A DNA stretch of 64,000 nucleotides from Nonomuraea ceibae (GTDB lineage Bacteria; Actinomycetota; Actinomycetes; Streptosporangiales; Streptosporangiaceae): the NCBI RefSeq assembly GCF_019396325.1, contig NZ_JAHKRO010000006.1, positions 122,149 through 186,148 of the forward strand. Direction: 5' to 3'. The stretch's first letter is position 1. Every line of letters begins with the position of its first letter. This document shows positions 24,801 through 34,343 of this stretch, in pieces. The position numbers and the translations under genes are program-made. The notes under the pieces are model-generated. The model was not told the DNA's origin. It saw nothing but the letters and a program-made list of their open reading frames with translations, and ran no database searches.

Positions 24801-26957
24801 TCAGCGGCCGATCCCGTCGTCGAAGCGCACGGTGCCGTCACCCAGTTCGAGGTCCTCCCGCTGGCCGGCCTCGTCCCGGTCCCGCTGCACCGGCGCGCAG
24901 CTGGAGCCGCAGCCGCCGAAGCGCGCGGTGTTGATCGGGTGGAACGGCGTCGCCTTGGTGCCCTTGAGCGCCGCCATCATGGTGTCCTTGAAGATCGGCC
25001 CCGGCACGCTCGCGCCGAACACGGAGCCGTAGTACTTGCCGCCGATGGTGACGCCGTTCAGCTTGTACTTCTGCGCCCCGCGCGGGTCGCCGATGCTCAC
25101 CGCGCCCGCCAGGTCCGGCGTGAACCCGGCGAACCAGGCCGTCGCCTGCGCGTCGGAGGTGCCGGTCTTGCCCGCCACCGGACGGCCGATCCCGCCCACG
25201 CCCCGCATCGTGCCGTGGGTGAACACGCCCTGCAGCACGTTCGCCGCCGCGTCGGCCACCTCGGGGTCCAGCACCTGCTTGCACTTCGGGTCGTACTTCT
25301 TGACCTTGCCGTAGCGGTCGGTGATCTGCGTGATCACCATCGGCTCGCAGAACTTGCCCCGGGCGCCGATCGCCGCGTAGGCGTTGGCCACGGTGACCGG
25401 GTCCATCTCGTTCGTGCCGAGCGTGAACGTGGAGAACTCCAGCAGCGGCAGCCCGTCGGCCCGCTCGATGCCCAGCGACTTCGCGGTCTTGATCGTGTCG
25501 CAGAGGCCGACCTTCTCCTCCAGCTTCATGAAGAACGTGTTGACCGAGCCCCAGGTGCCGGTCTGCAGCGTCTTGAAGCCGCCCGAGCCCTCGTCGTTGG
25601 TGACGGTGTGCGACGGGTCGCCGATGCTCTCGCCCTTGCAGTTCTTGAACGTCGAATAGCCGGGCGCCCGGTAGCCGGCGCCCACCGACAGGCCGTCGTT
25701 GATCTTCATGCCCTCCTTGAGGGCGGTGAGCAGCGTGAACGTCTTGAACGTCGATCCCGGCTGGAAGCCCACGCCGCCGCCGTGCGCCGCGTTGGCGACC
25801 ACGTTGTACGACATCTCGTTCTTGCGCTTGTTGTTGCCGTACTTGCGGCTGGCCGCCATCGCCTTGATCTGGCCGGTGCCCGGCTCGACCAGCGCCTCGG
25901 AGGCCACCGGGCGGTCGGAGGCGTGCACGTGCTTCTTGATCGCGGCCTCGGCGGCCTTCTGCATCTTGGGGTCGAGCGTGGTCCGGATCGTCAGGCCGCC
26001 CCGGCTGAGCAGCTGGGCGCGCTCGGTCTTGGACTTGCCGAAGATCGGGTTGCCGAGCACCTCGGCGCGCACGTACATGCAGTAGTACGGGTACTTGCTG
26101 GTCTCGCAGCCGCCGGGCAGCGGGGTGCCCTTGTAGCCGAGCTTCTTGGCCTTGGCCTCCTCAGCCTGCTGCGGCGTGATCTTGCCGAGCTCCGCCATCC
26201 GGTTGAGCACGATGTTGCGGCGCTCCAGCAGGGCGGCGCGCTGCTTCCTGCCGAGGTTGGGGTCGGTCCTGTTGGGGTTCTGCACGGCTCCGGCCAGCGT
26301 GGCGGCCTGGGCCAGGTCCAGCTCGGAGGCCGAGACGCCGAAGAACCGCTTGGCCGCCGCCTCCACGCCGTTGGCGCTCGCGCCGAAGTAGGCGATGTTG
26401 AGGTACTTCTCCAGGATCTGGTCCTTGGTGTACTTCTCCTCGATCGCCATCGCGTAGCGCAGCTCGTTGAGCTTGCGGGCGTAGCTGGCCTCCGTCGCCG
26501 CGGCCTTCTGCTCGTCGGTGACGGCGGAGTTGACCAGCACCTGCTTGACGTACTGCTGGGTGATGCTGGAGCCGCCCTGGGCGATGCCGCCGGAGCTGAG
26601 GTTCTTGGCGAGGGCGCGGATGGTGCCCTCGATGTCGATGGCGCCGTGCTCGTAGAAGCGGAAGTCCTCGATGGAGATGATCGCGGTCTTCATCACCTCG
26701 GCCACCTGGGAGAGCGGGATGACCTCGCGGTACTCCTCGTAGAAGGTGGCGATCTCGTTGCCCTTGGCGTCCTGGACCGTGGTCTTCTCCGCCAGCGGCG
26801 GCTCCTTGAGGTCCTCGGGCTTGAGGTTGAGGTCCTCCGAGGCGCTGACGAACATCGCGCCGGCGCCGCCGATGGCCGGCAGGGCGATGGCCGCGGCCAG
26901 CACGCCCGCCGCGGCGGCGGCCCCGGTCAGACGAAGGATGCTCGTACCCCGGCTCAT
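24801..26957 (-). CDS. Bifunctional class A penicillin-binding protein
   Basis: 718 aa. N-terminal membrane helix about 8-36; GT51 glycosyltransferase with catalytic Glu97 in IEDFRFYEHGAID and GGSSITQQ at 128-135; transpeptidase domain with Ser402 in STFK (402-405), SVN at 471-473 and KTGT at 597-600. It polymerises lipid II and crosslinks peptidoglycan outside the membrane. All catalytic motifs are intact. The C-terminal tail is short and acidic with paired cysteines (GGCGSSCAP). It has its own 44-nt leader and is separated from LacI by 115 nt, so probably not part of the cellulase regulon. Confidence 0.93.
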   Translation of the reverse strand: MSRGTSILRLTGAAAAAGVLAAAIALPAIGGAGAMFVSASEDLNLKPEDLKEPPLAEKTTVQDAKGNEIATFYEEYREVIPLSQVAEVMKTAIISIEDFRFYEHGAIDIEGTIRALAKNLSSGGIAQGGSSITQQYVKQVLVNSAVTDEQKAAATEASYARKLNELRYAMAIEEKYTKDQILEKYLNIAYFGASANGVEAAAKRFFGVSASELDLAQAATLAGAVQNPNRTDPNLGRKQRAALLERRNIVLNRMAELGKITPQQAEEAKAKKLGYKGTPLPGGCETSKYPYYCMYVRAEVLGNPIFGKSKTERAQLLSRGGLTIRTTLDPKMQKAAEAAIKKHVHASDRPVASEALVEPGTGQIKAMAASRKYGNNKRKNEMSYNVVANAAHGGGVGFQPGSTFKTFTLLTALKEGMKINDGLSVGAGYRAPGYSTFKNCKGESIGDPSHTVTNDEGSGGFKTLQTGTWGSVNTFFMKLEEKVGLCDTIKTAKSLGIERADGLPLLEFSTFTLGTNEMDPVTVANAYAAIGARGKFCEPMVITQITDRYGKVKKYDPKCKQVLDPEVADAAANVLQGVFTHGTMRGVGGIGRPVAGKTGTSDAQATAWFAGFTPDLAGAVSIGDPRGAQKYKLNGVTIGGKYYGSVFGASVPGPIFKDTMMAALKGTKATPFHPINTARFGGCGSSCAPVQRDRDEAGQREDLELGDGTVRFDDGIGR

Positions 26958-27073
26958 GGTGCAGGAACCTCCCCGATAGCCAATTCAACCCCGTCCCAAA
27001 CCATATAGGCCTCACGAATGCCGCGTATCCGGATCGATGTGATCGTGGTCTCACCTCCGTAGAATCGTTGACC

Positions 27074-27598
27074 ATGACCGCCGAACCCGACCCCATGGAC
27101 GCCGTCCTGCGACAGTGGCGCCGGGAGCGGCCCGATCTCGACATGGAGCCGCTCGGCCTGTTCGCCCGGCTGGTCCAGGTCACCAGGCTGCTGGAGGCGG
27201 ACGTCGAGCGCGTCTTCGCCCGCCACGGGCTGCGCCCCGGCGAGTTCGACGTGCTGGCCGCGCTGCGCCGCGCCGGAAGCCCGTACACGATGATCCCGTC
27301 GGAGCTGTCCGCGGTGCTGCGGCTCTCGCGCGCCGGGATGACCAACCGGCTCGACCGGCTGGAGGCCGCCGGGTTCGTCGAGCGCAGCCTCGACCCCGAC
27401 GACCGGCGCAGCTTCCGCATCGCGCTCACCGGCGAGGGCCGGCGGGTGATCGACGCCACGCTCACCGACCACGCCGCCAACCTGCACCGGCTGGCCGCCC
27501 TGGTGCCGTCCGGCGAGAGCGCCGCGCTCGACCGCGTCCTGCGCTCGATGCTGCGCGACCTCACGGGTGAGCTCACCGGCGATCCGGGGGGCGACTGA
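27074..27598 (+). CDS. MarR-family transcriptional regulator
   Basis: 174 aa winged-helix protein: LRPGEFDVLAALRRAG, then recognition region LSRAGMTNRLDRLEAAGFVER and the wing DPDDRRSFRIALTGEGR, classic MarR. ATG 27074 has no Shine-Dalgarno; TAGAAT lies just 8 nt upstream, so the mRNA could be leaderless. It is divergent from the PBP gene (116 nt), so that promoter is a candidate target. Effector unknown. Confidence 0.9.
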   Translation: MTAEPDPMDAVLRQWRRERPDLDMEPLGLFARLVQVTRLLEADVERVFARHGLRPGEFDVLAALRRAGSPYTMIPSELSAVLRLSRAGMTNRLDRLEAAGFVERSLDPDDRRSFRIALTGEGRRVIDATLTDHAANLHRLAALVPSGESAALDRVLRSMLRDLTGELTGDPGGD

Positions 27599-27671
27599 GG
27601 GGGCGGTCACGGCCTACGTCCTACCCCCGAGTCACCGGACTAACGGCAGGACCCCGGGGAAGGCGTAGTGC

Positions 27672-28040
27672 GTGGCCGCTTTGCGCATCGAGACGGTCCG
27701 GCACCGGGAGTGCACGGTCCTGGTGGCGGCCGGCGAGCTGGACCACGCCGGGCGCGAACGGTTCAGCGCCCACGTCGACGCGGTGTGGGACTGGTCGCCC
27801 GGCCCGGTGCTCGTGTTCGACCTGGCCGACCTGATGTTCTACGACTCCTCCGTCATCGGCGTGCTGGCCGCGGTGCTGCAACGCATGCGGGCCGAGGGCA
27901 GCGGCGAGGTCATCCTGGCCCGGCCCACCCCCCACCTGGTCAACGTGCTGCGGCAGACCGACCTGCTCGGCCACGTGTCGCTGAGCCAGAGTGTCGACGT
28001 CGCCGTGGCCGAGCTGATGCTCAAGACCGCCAGGGAATGA
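27672..28040 (+). CDS. STAS-domain anti-sigma-factor antagonist
   Basis: 122 aa single STAS domain. LVAAGELDHAGRERF and FDLADLMFYDSSVIGVLAAVL match SpoIIAA-type proteins; the Ser-Ser in YDSSVIG is at the usual phosphorylation site. It would release a sigma factor by binding a HATPase kinase. No kinase gene is adjacent. Start GTG 27672. Confidence 0.87.
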   Translation: MAALRIETVRHRECTVLVAAGELDHAGRERFSAHVDAVWDWSPGPVLVFDLADLMFYDSSVIGVLAAVLQRMRAEGSGEVILARPTPHLVNVLRQTDLLGHVSLSQSVDVAVAELMLKTARE

Positions 28041-28107
28041 CGGGAACCGCGCCGCACCGGTGATCGTTCTCCGGTACGCCAGCCGTACCGGAACGGAGAG
28101 TAATCAC

Positions 28108-29040
28108 GTGGTTTTCAAGCGGATGCTGGGCGCCTTCGGCGTCGGAGCCCCCTCGGTCGACACCGTCCTCACCACCCCCCGGGTGCGGCCCGGCGGGCTC
28201 CTGGCGGGTGAGGTGCGGCTGAAGGGCGGCGACTTCGACGCCGAAATCGAGCACGTCACGCTCGGCCTGGTCGCCCGGGCCGAGGCGGAGATCGGCGACG
28301 GCGAGGCCCACGGGCTCGCCGAGCTGCACCGGATGCGGGTCTCGGGGCCGTTCACGCTGGCCAAGGGGGAGGAGCGGACGATCCCGTTCGAGGTCGCCGT
28401 GCCGTGGGAGACGCCGGTGAGCGAGGTCGGCGGGCAGCCGCTGACCGGGATGGGGCTCGGCGTCCGCACCGAGCTGGCCATCGCCAAGGCCGTCGACAAG
28501 GGCGACCTCGACCCGCTGAGCGTGGAGCCGCTGCCGTCGCAGCAGCGGGTCATGGAGGCGTTCCTGCAGCTCGGGTTCGCGTTCAAGTCGGCGGACGTGG
28601 AGGTGGGCCGCATCCACGGCATCCACCAGGAGCTGCCGGTCTACCAGGAGATCGAGTTCTACGGGCCGCCCGGGCAGATCAAGGAGGCGGAGCTCACGTT
28701 CGTCGCCGACGCCGAGGGGATGCACGTCGTCATCGAGGCCGACAAGCGCTCCGGCGGCTACGGCGACGCCATCGGCCGCTTCCGCGTCGGGCACGACGAG
28801 GCCCTGCGCAAGGACTGGGCGGCCGAGATCGGCGGCTGGCTGGCCGGGCTGAGCGCCTACGGCGGCGGCCACCACCACCAGGGCCACCACTACCACGAGG
28901 AGCGCCACCACCACGGGGGCGGCGGGCTCGGCGGGATGGTCGCCGCCGGGGCGATGGGCGTGGTCGGCGGCATGGTCGCCGGCGAGCTCATCGAGGAGGC
29001 GTTCGAGGGCGGCGAGGAGGAGGGCGACGGCGACTGGTAG
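28108..29040 (+). CDS. spo0M: Spo0M-family sporulation-control protein with His-rich tail
   Basis: 310 aa. GTG 28108 follows GGAGAG at 7 nt. The N-terminal two-thirds is the arrestin-like Spo0M fold (FKRMLGAFGVGAPSVDTVL, EIEHVTLGLVARAE, EVAVPWETPVSEVGGQPL, VMEAFLQLGF). A His-rich stretch HHHQGHHYHEERHHH is at about residues 255-269, followed by a Gly/Ala-rich hydrophobic segment (MVAAGAMGVVGGMVAGELI) and an acidic end. Spo0M influences sporulation and cell division; the His-rich tail could bind metal. Terminal-domain function is inferred only from composition. Confidence 0.9.
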   Translation: MVFKRMLGAFGVGAPSVDTVLTTPRVRPGGLLAGEVRLKGGDFDAEIEHVTLGLVARAEAEIGDGEAHGLAELHRMRVSGPFTLAKGEERTIPFEVAVPWETPVSEVGGQPLTGMGLGVRTELAIAKAVDKGDLDPLSVEPLPSQQRVMEAFLQLGFAFKSADVEVGRIHGIHQELPVYQEIEFYGPPGQIKEAELTFVADAEGMHVVIEADKRSGGYGDAIGRFRVGHDEALRKDWAAEIGGWLAGLSAYGGGHHHQGHHYHEERHHHGGGGLGGMVAAGAMGVVGGMVAGELIEEAFEGGEEEGDGDW

Positions 29041-29052
29041 CCGCCGTCACCG

Positions 29053-30210
29053 TCAGCGGCGGGCCGGTTCGCCGAGCAGCTCGGCGAACAGGTCCGCCCA
29101 CTGGGGCATCACCACGTCGGGGCCGTAGGCGCGCGAGGTCACCACGGCGGCCTCGCCCATCTCCAGGCGCTTCCTGCGGTCGGCGACGACCTCCTTGAGC
29201 GCGGCGGCGAGCGCCTCGGTGTCGCGCGGCGGCACCAGCACCCCGTCGACCCCGTCGGTCAGCACGTCGCGCGGCCCGGTCGGGCAGTCGAAGGCCACGA
29301 CCGGCAGCGCGTGCGTCATGGCCTCGATCATCACCATCGGCAGCCCCTCGAACCGGGAGCTGAGCACGTAGACGGAGGCGTCGGCCAGCTCCGCGTCGAG
29401 CCGGTCGGTGCGGCCCATGAGCGAGATGTGCCCGGTCATGCCGAGCTCCTCGATGCGGGCGGCGAGCTGGGGCTTGCGCGGGCCGGTGCCGAAGATGCGC
29501 AGCCGCCACTCCGGGTGCTCCCTGACGACCTCGGCGAAGGCCGGGATGAGCATGTCGAACCCCTTCTGGGGCACGAGCCGCCCGGCGGCGAGGACGACCG
29601 GGTTCTCCTGGCGGGAACGTTCCTGGTCGACCTTGTGCACGGCGTTGGGGATCTGCACGATCCGGGCGCCCGGCAGCAGTTGCTGGTATTCGCGCTGGTT
29701 CGTCTTGGTGAGCACGGCGACGGCGTCGAACCTGCCGTAGTAGCGGGCGATGTCGCGCCGGATCGTCTCGGGGTAGGCGGTCAGGTTCATGTGCTCCTGG
29801 GCCACCTTGACCACGCCCTTGCCGGCCCGGCGGGCGGCGATCAGGTTGAGCGCGGGCCTGGTGGTGACCAGGATGCCGTGGTCGAGCCCGGCGACGTAGT
29901 CCATGACCGCCTTCTCCACCCGTTCGGTGAAGTAGTCGGCGGCGAACTCGCCGCGCGGCACGATCTTGCCGCGCACCCGGCGCCACGCCTTGCGCGGCAG
30001 CGAGTCGGCCTGCCTGCCCTGCCGCTGGTCGACGAGCGTGCTGACCCGGACGCCCGGGTGGATGGCGAACTGCGCCTTCTCCCGCCGCCGCACCACACTG
30101 ATGATCTCCACGTCGTGCCCGTACTCGGCCATCGCGTTGGCCTGGTTGATCACGGTGCGGATGGTGCCGCCCATGCCGTAGGCGTGCAGCATCAGGTAGC
30201 GGATCTTCAC
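29053..30210 (-). CDS. GT4-family glycosyltransferase
   Basis: 385 aa GT-B enzyme. N-terminal YLMLHAYGMGGTIRTVINQA is the acceptor-side start; the donor-binding half holds VVLAAGRLVPQKGFDMLIPA and the EX7E motif EGLPMVMIEAMTHALPVV. GTG 30210 overlaps the stop of the upstream sulfotransferase gene (GTGA). The pair probably makes or decorates a cell-surface glycan. No signal peptide, so a cytoplasmic enzyme; sugar donor unknown. Confidence 0.88.
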   Translation of the reverse strand: MKIRYLMLHAYGMGGTIRTVINQANAMAEYGHDVEIISVVRRREKAQFAIHPGVRVSTLVDQRQGRQADSLPRKAWRRVRGKIVPRGEFAADYFTERVEKAVMDYVAGLDHGILVTTRPALNLIAARRAGKGVVKVAQEHMNLTAYPETIRRDIARYYGRFDAVAVLTKTNQREYQQLLPGARIVQIPNAVHKVDQERSRQENPVVLAAGRLVPQKGFDMLIPAFAEVVREHPEWRLRIFGTGPRKPQLAARIEELGMTGHISLMGRTDRLDAELADASVYVLSSRFEGLPMVMIEAMTHALPVVAFDCPTGPRDVLTDGVDGVLVPPRDTEALAAALKEVVADRRKRLEMGEAAVVTSRAYGPDVVMPQWADLFAELLGEPARR

Positions 30211-31079
30211 GGGAGGTACCCCCAGCTCCGGCACATCGGCTTGAGCGATTCGGGGACGGACTTCTCGGGCGGGAGCTCGCGGCCCGGCTGGACGGTGCCG
30301 GTGCGGATCTTGTCCCGCCAGTCGCCGAGGCCCTTCTGGATGACCGTCTGCTCGCCGTAGGAGAGCATCCCGGCCTCCCACTCCACGCCCAGGAACTCGC
30401 AGATCTCCCGGGTGACCTTCTCCGGCTCGGCGCTGAGGTCCTCGTAGCGCACGGTGAGGCCGGTGAGCGCGGACTTGGCCCGCTGCACCGCCTTCATGTA
30501 GCGCAGCGCGTCGAGCGCGGCCTCGTCGGGGGTGCGCTTGTCGGGGCTGGCCTCGTGCCAGGAGGTCGCGATGGAGGCGGGGTGGCGCAGCAGGAAGACG
30601 AACCGCGCGTCCGGCCAGCAGGTGGCGAGCCGCTCGTAGGCGAAGGCGTTCGCCGGGGTCTTGTCCACGATGTAGCGCTTGCCGCTGCGGACCAGCTCGC
30701 GGTGCAGGACCCGGTCCCAGAGCAGGTGCTCCAGATCGGCCTGGTTGTGGCCGAGCGCCGCCATCGCCTTGCTGGCCAGGGTCGTGCCGAACTCCACTCT
30801 GAGGCGCCGCACGTGGAGCTCGTGCGGGGCGTGCAGTGCCGAATGAGCGTTGAGGATCGAACGAAGCAGGGTGGAGCCGGACCGCACCGGCGAGATGATG
30901 AAGACGGGGGCGGTGAGGAGCCGGTCCGCCGCCGGGTCCGCCGGCGGCCGGATCTCGACCTCGGCCGGCTTGGCGGGCGCGGGGGCCGCCGCCTTCGTAA
31001 TACCCTGGTTCCCTACTCGATTGACCTGGAATCCGGTGAACCTGACCAGCGCCTTGTTGATCTTACGCTGCCAGCTCAT
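30207..31079 (-). CDS. PAPS-dependent sulfotransferase
   Basis: 290 aa. The 5'-phosphosulfate loop is FIISPVRSGSTLLRSIL and the 3'-phosphate region is FVFLLRHPASIATSWHEA; it ends with a conserved WRDKI-type segment. It transfers sulfate from PAPS to an acceptor, often a glycan or lipid. A stretch of Ala/Pro-rich linker (AAAPAPAKPAEVEIRPPADP) precedes the domain. Translationally coupled to the glycosyltransferase downstream, suggesting a sulfated glycoconjugate. Confidence 0.88.
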   Translation of the reverse strand: MSWQRKINKALVRFTGFQVNRVGNQGITKAAAPAPAKPAEVEIRPPADPAADRLLTAPVFIISPVRSGSTLLRSILNAHSALHAPHELHVRRLRVEFGTTLASKAMAALGHNQADLEHLLWDRVLHRELVRSGKRYIVDKTPANAFAYERLATCWPDARFVFLLRHPASIATSWHEASPDKRTPDEAALDALRYMKAVQRAKSALTGLTVRYEDLSAEPEKVTREICEFLGVEWEAGMLSYGEQTVIQKGLGDWRDKIRTGTVQPGRELPPEKSVPESLKPMCRSWGYLP

Positions 31080-31199
31080 GCAGAGGGAGACTACTCATCC
31101 TTCCTGGTAGTTCCCTGGGAATCGGGGGTCGATACGGAACCGTGACGGCGCCGTATATCCTCGACCATCTCATTGCTTCCTGCTGGAGCCTCGCACCTG

Positions 31200-32558
31200 A
31201 TGAGACGTGTTCGAGCCGCCTCTTTCTCACTCGGCGGCTACAGCCACCCCGCGCAGGTCATCGCGACGGGATTCAGCACGGCCGCGCTGATCGGCACGCT
31301 GCTGCTGATGCTCCCTTTCGCCACGACCGAAGGGGTGTCCCCGGGCTGGCTCACCGCGGTGTTCACGGCCACCTCGGCCGTCTGCCTGACCGGGCTCGTC
31401 GTCGTCGACACGCCCACGCACTGGTCGACGTTCGGCGAGGTGGTCATCATCGGCCTGGTGCAGATCGGCGGCCTCGGGATCATGACGCTGGCCACGGTGT
31501 TCACCGTGCTGGTGTCGGGCCGGCTGGGGCTGCGCGCCCGGCTGTTCGCCCAGGCCGAGACCAAGACGCCGACCATGGCCGACATGCGCAAGGTGGTGCG
31601 CAAGGTCGTCGTCTTCAGCCTGGTGTGCGAGGCGATCGCGGCCGTGGTCTTCACGCTGCGCTTCCTGATCGGCTACGACGAGCCGATCGGCGAGGCGCTC
31701 TACCTGGGCGTCTTCCACGGCATCTCCGCCTTCAACAACTCGGGCTTCACGCTCTGGTCCGACAACGTCATCGGGTTCGTCACCGACCCGTGGATCTGCC
31801 TGACGATCGCCGCCGCCGTCACCGTGGGCGGGCTCGGCTTCCCCGTCGTGTTCGAGCTGCTGAAGTCCTGGCGGCACCCGAGCCGGTGGAGCGTGCTGAC
31901 CAGGATCACCGTCGTGGCCACCATCGTGCTGCTGGTCCTCGGCACCCTGGTCTACCTGGCCACCGAATGGCGCAACCCCGGCACCCTGGGCGCGCTGGAC
32001 GACTCGGGCAAGCTGCTGGCCGCGTTCTTCCTGTCGTCCATGGCGCGCACCGCCGGGTTCAACAGCGTCAACATCGGCGAGCTCTACCCGTCGAGCTGGC
32101 TGTTCACCGACCTGATGATGTTCATCGGCGGCGGCAGCGCGGGCACCGCCGGCGGCATCAAGGTGACCACGCTCGGGCTGCTGGCCTTCGTCATGTGGGC
32201 CGAGCTGCGCGGCGAGTCCAAGGTGAACATCGGCCACCGGCAGATCTCCGAGTCGGCCCAGCGCCAGGCCGTCACGATCACGATGATGAGCGCCGGCCTG
32301 GTCGCCGTCTGCACCTACGTGCTGCTCGTCCTCACCCCGCACAGCCTCGACCGGGTGCTGTTCGAGGTCGTGGCCACGTTCAGCACGGCGGGGCTGTCGA
32401 CGGGCATCACCGCCGACGTGACGGTCCCGGGCCAGGTGCTGATGGTCCTGCTGATGTTCGTCGGCAGGATAGGCCCGCTGACGATCGGCTCCGCGCTGGC
32501 GTTGAAGGAGCGGACCCGGCATTACGAACTACCTGAGGAGCGGATGATCGTTGGTTGA
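31200..32558 (+). CDS. TrkH/KtrB-family potassium channel-like transporter subunit
   Basis: About 452 aa polytopic membrane protein with four pore regions: TSAVCLTGLVVVD, SAFNNSGFTLWSD, MARTAGFNSVNIG and FSTAGLSTGITAD, each with the central Gly of the K+ selectivity filter. GGGSAGTAGGIKVTT is the gating loop. ATG 31200 has GGAG 11 nt upstream; a TTG at 31173 would add nine residues. Overlaps the KtrA gene by 8 nt, forming a Ktr potassium uptake system. Confidence 0.92.
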   Translation: MRRVRAASFSLGGYSHPAQVIATGFSTAALIGTLLLMLPFATTEGVSPGWLTAVFTATSAVCLTGLVVVDTPTHWSTFGEVVIIGLVQIGGLGIMTLATVFTVLVSGRLGLRARLFAQAETKTPTMADMRKVVRKVVVFSLVCEAIAAVVFTLRFLIGYDEPIGEALYLGVFHGISAFNNSGFTLWSDNVIGFVTDPWICLTIAAAVTVGGLGFPVVFELLKSWRHPSRWSVLTRITVVATIVLLVLGTLVYLATEWRNPGTLGALDDSGKLLAAFFLSSMARTAGFNSVNIGELYPSSWLFTDLMMFIGGGSAGTAGGIKVTTLGLLAFVMWAELRGESKVNIGHRQISESAQRQAVTITMMSAGLVAVCTYVLLVLTPHSLDRVLFEVVATFSTAGLSTGITADVTVPGQVLMVLLMFVGRIGPLTIGSALALKERTRHYELPEERMIVG

Positions 32559-33210
32559 GAAGCGCAATGACCCCGTGGTGGTCATCGGGCTGGGCCGGTT
32601 CGGCAGTTCGCTCGCCCTGGAGCTGACCCGCCGGGGCACCGAGGTGCTGGCCATCGACCACCGGCCGAAGATCGTGCAGGCGCTGGCGGGCCACATCACC
32701 CACCTCGCCACCGCCGACGCCACCGACCTGGACGCGCTCCAGCAGCTCGGCGTGCCCGACTTCTACCGGGCCGTGGTGGCGATCGGCGACCTGGAGGCGA
32801 GCATCCTGTCCGCCTCGCTGCTGGTGGAGCTGGAGATCGACGACATCTGGGCCAAGGCCGTCAGCCAGCAGCACCGGCGCATCCTGAGCCGGGTCGGCGT
32901 GCACCACGTCGTGCTGCCCGAGTTCGACATGGGCGAGCGGGTGGCGCACCTGGTGAGCGGCCGGCTGCTGGACTACATGGAGGTCGACGAGAACTTCGCG
33001 CTGATCAAGACCCATCCGCCCAAGGAGTACGTGGGCACCCCGCTGGGGGAGTCGGGCCTGCGGCGCAAGTACGGCGTCACGGTCGTCGCGGTCAAGAAGG
33101 AGGGCGAGGCGTTCACGTACGCCACGGCCGAGACCGAGCTGTCCTACGGCGACATCATCCTGGTGTCCGGCCGCACCGACCAGATCGAGCGCTTCTCGGA
33201 GCTCAGCTGA
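32551..33210 (+). CDS. KtrA/TrkA-type potassium uptake regulatory subunit (RCK)
   Basis: 219 aa. N-terminal RCK_N Rossmann domain VVVIGLGRFGSSLALEL with acidic residue in VLAIDHRP; C-terminal RCK_C (about 135-219, ALIKTHPPKEYVGTPLGE). It gates KtrB in response to nucleotide binding. TTG 32551 start lies within the KtrB end, with GAGGAG 10 nt upstream; no later start fits the fold. Confidence 0.92.
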   Translation: MVEKRNDPVVVIGLGRFGSSLALELTRRGTEVLAIDHRPKIVQALAGHITHLATADATDLDALQQLGVPDFYRAVVAIGDLEASILSASLLVELEIDDIWAKAVSQQHRRILSRVGVHHVVLPEFDMGERVAHLVSGRLLDYMEVDENFALIKTHPPKEYVGTPLGESGLRRKYGVTVVAVKKEGEAFTYATAETELSYGDIILVSGRTDQIERFSELS

Positions 33211-33250
33211 CGGACACCCGCCGTTCACCCGTCCCTCCTACCGTGGCCGG

Positions 33251-34342
33251 ATGGCGTACGCGACGTCCGTGCCCTACCGGGCGGGCACCGAGGGCTTCCA
33301 CACGTTCCGCATCCCCGCCGTCGTGGTCACCCGGGCGGGGACCGTGCTGGCGTTCGCCGAGGGGCGGCGCGGCTCGGCCGGCGACTCCGGCCACATCGAC
33401 CTGGTGGTCAAGCGCTCGGCCGACGGCGGTGACACCTGGAGCGAGGCCCGCGTGGTGGCCGAGGAGCCGCGCGGGGGCACCGTGGGCAACCCGGCCCCGG
33501 TGGTGACCTCCGACGGCCGGATCGTCCTGGTGTCGGTGCGGCAGGGCCCGGCGGCGACCGAGGCGAAGATCCGGCGCGGCCAGGTGCCCGCCGCCGACGG
33601 CCGCCGCGTGTTCGTGCAGGAGAGCGCCGACGACGGCGTCACCTGGACGGCCCCGCGCGAGATCACCGCGAGCGTGAAACGGCCGGAATGGCGCTGGTAC
33701 GCCACCACTCCCGGCCACGCGCTCCAGCTCCGGCACGGCCCCCACGCGGGCCGGATCGTCGTGCCCGCCAACCACTCGCTGCCGCCGGCCGCCGGCCACG
33801 ACGGCACCGAGGGCGCCTACAACGGCGGCCACTGCCTGCTCAGCGACGACGGCGGCGCGACCTGGCGGATCGGCTACGTCGACGACAACCCCGACGGCTA
33901 CGTCAACGTCAACGAGACCACGGCCGCCGAGCTGCCCGGCGGCCGCCTCTACCTCAACACCCGCACCGACTCGGCCGCTCCCGGCACCCGCGCCGACGCC
34001 TACTCGGCCGACGGCGGGCAGAGCCTGGAGCTGCCCTTCCGCCCGCAGGCCGGGCTGAGCGGGCCGGTGGTGGAGGGCAGCGTCCTGTTCTGGGAGCCGA
34101 CGGGGACGCTGCTGTTCTCCGGCCCGGCCGCGCCCGACGCCCGCGCGCTCATGACCGTGCGGGCCAGCGACGACCTCGGCGTCACCTGGCGGGTCGCCCA
34201 CACCGTGTCGGGGCTGCCCGCCGCCTACTCCGACCTGACGGCGCTCGACCCCGCCACGGTGGGCCTGCTCTACGAGACCGGCGACTTCGGGCCGTACGAG
34301 TCGATCGCCTTCCGCCGCGTCCCGGCCGCGGAGCTGGCCTGA
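33251..34342 (+). CDS. Sialidase-like exo-glycosidase (BNR repeat beta-propeller)
   Basis: 363 aa six-bladed propeller. FRIP motif at about 18-21 supplies an arginine of the catalytic triad; four Asp-boxes are visible (SADGGDTWSE, SADDGVTWTA, SDDGGATWRI, SDDLGVTWRV); near the end YSDLTALD and GLLYETG fit the catalytic Tyr/Glu region of GH33. There is no signal peptide, unlike most actinomycete sialidases, so it is either cytoplasmic or has an unusual export route. Substrate (sialic acid or another nonulosonate) not assignable. Confidence 0.82.
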   Translation: MAYATSVPYRAGTEGFHTFRIPAVVVTRAGTVLAFAEGRRGSAGDSGHIDLVVKRSADGGDTWSEARVVAEEPRGGTVGNPAPVVTSDGRIVLVSVRQGPAATEAKIRRGQVPAADGRRVFVQESADDGVTWTAPREITASVKRPEWRWYATTPGHALQLRHGPHAGRIVVPANHSLPPAAGHDGTEGAYNGGHCLLSDDGGATWRIGYVDDNPDGYVNVNETTAAELPGGRLYLNTRTDSAAPGTRADAYSADGGQSLELPFRPQAGLSGPVVEGSVLFWEPTGTLLFSGPAAPDARALMTVRASDDLGVTWRVAHTVSGLPAAYSDLTALDPATVGLLYETGDFGPYESIAFRRVPAAELA

Positions 34343-34343
34343 G

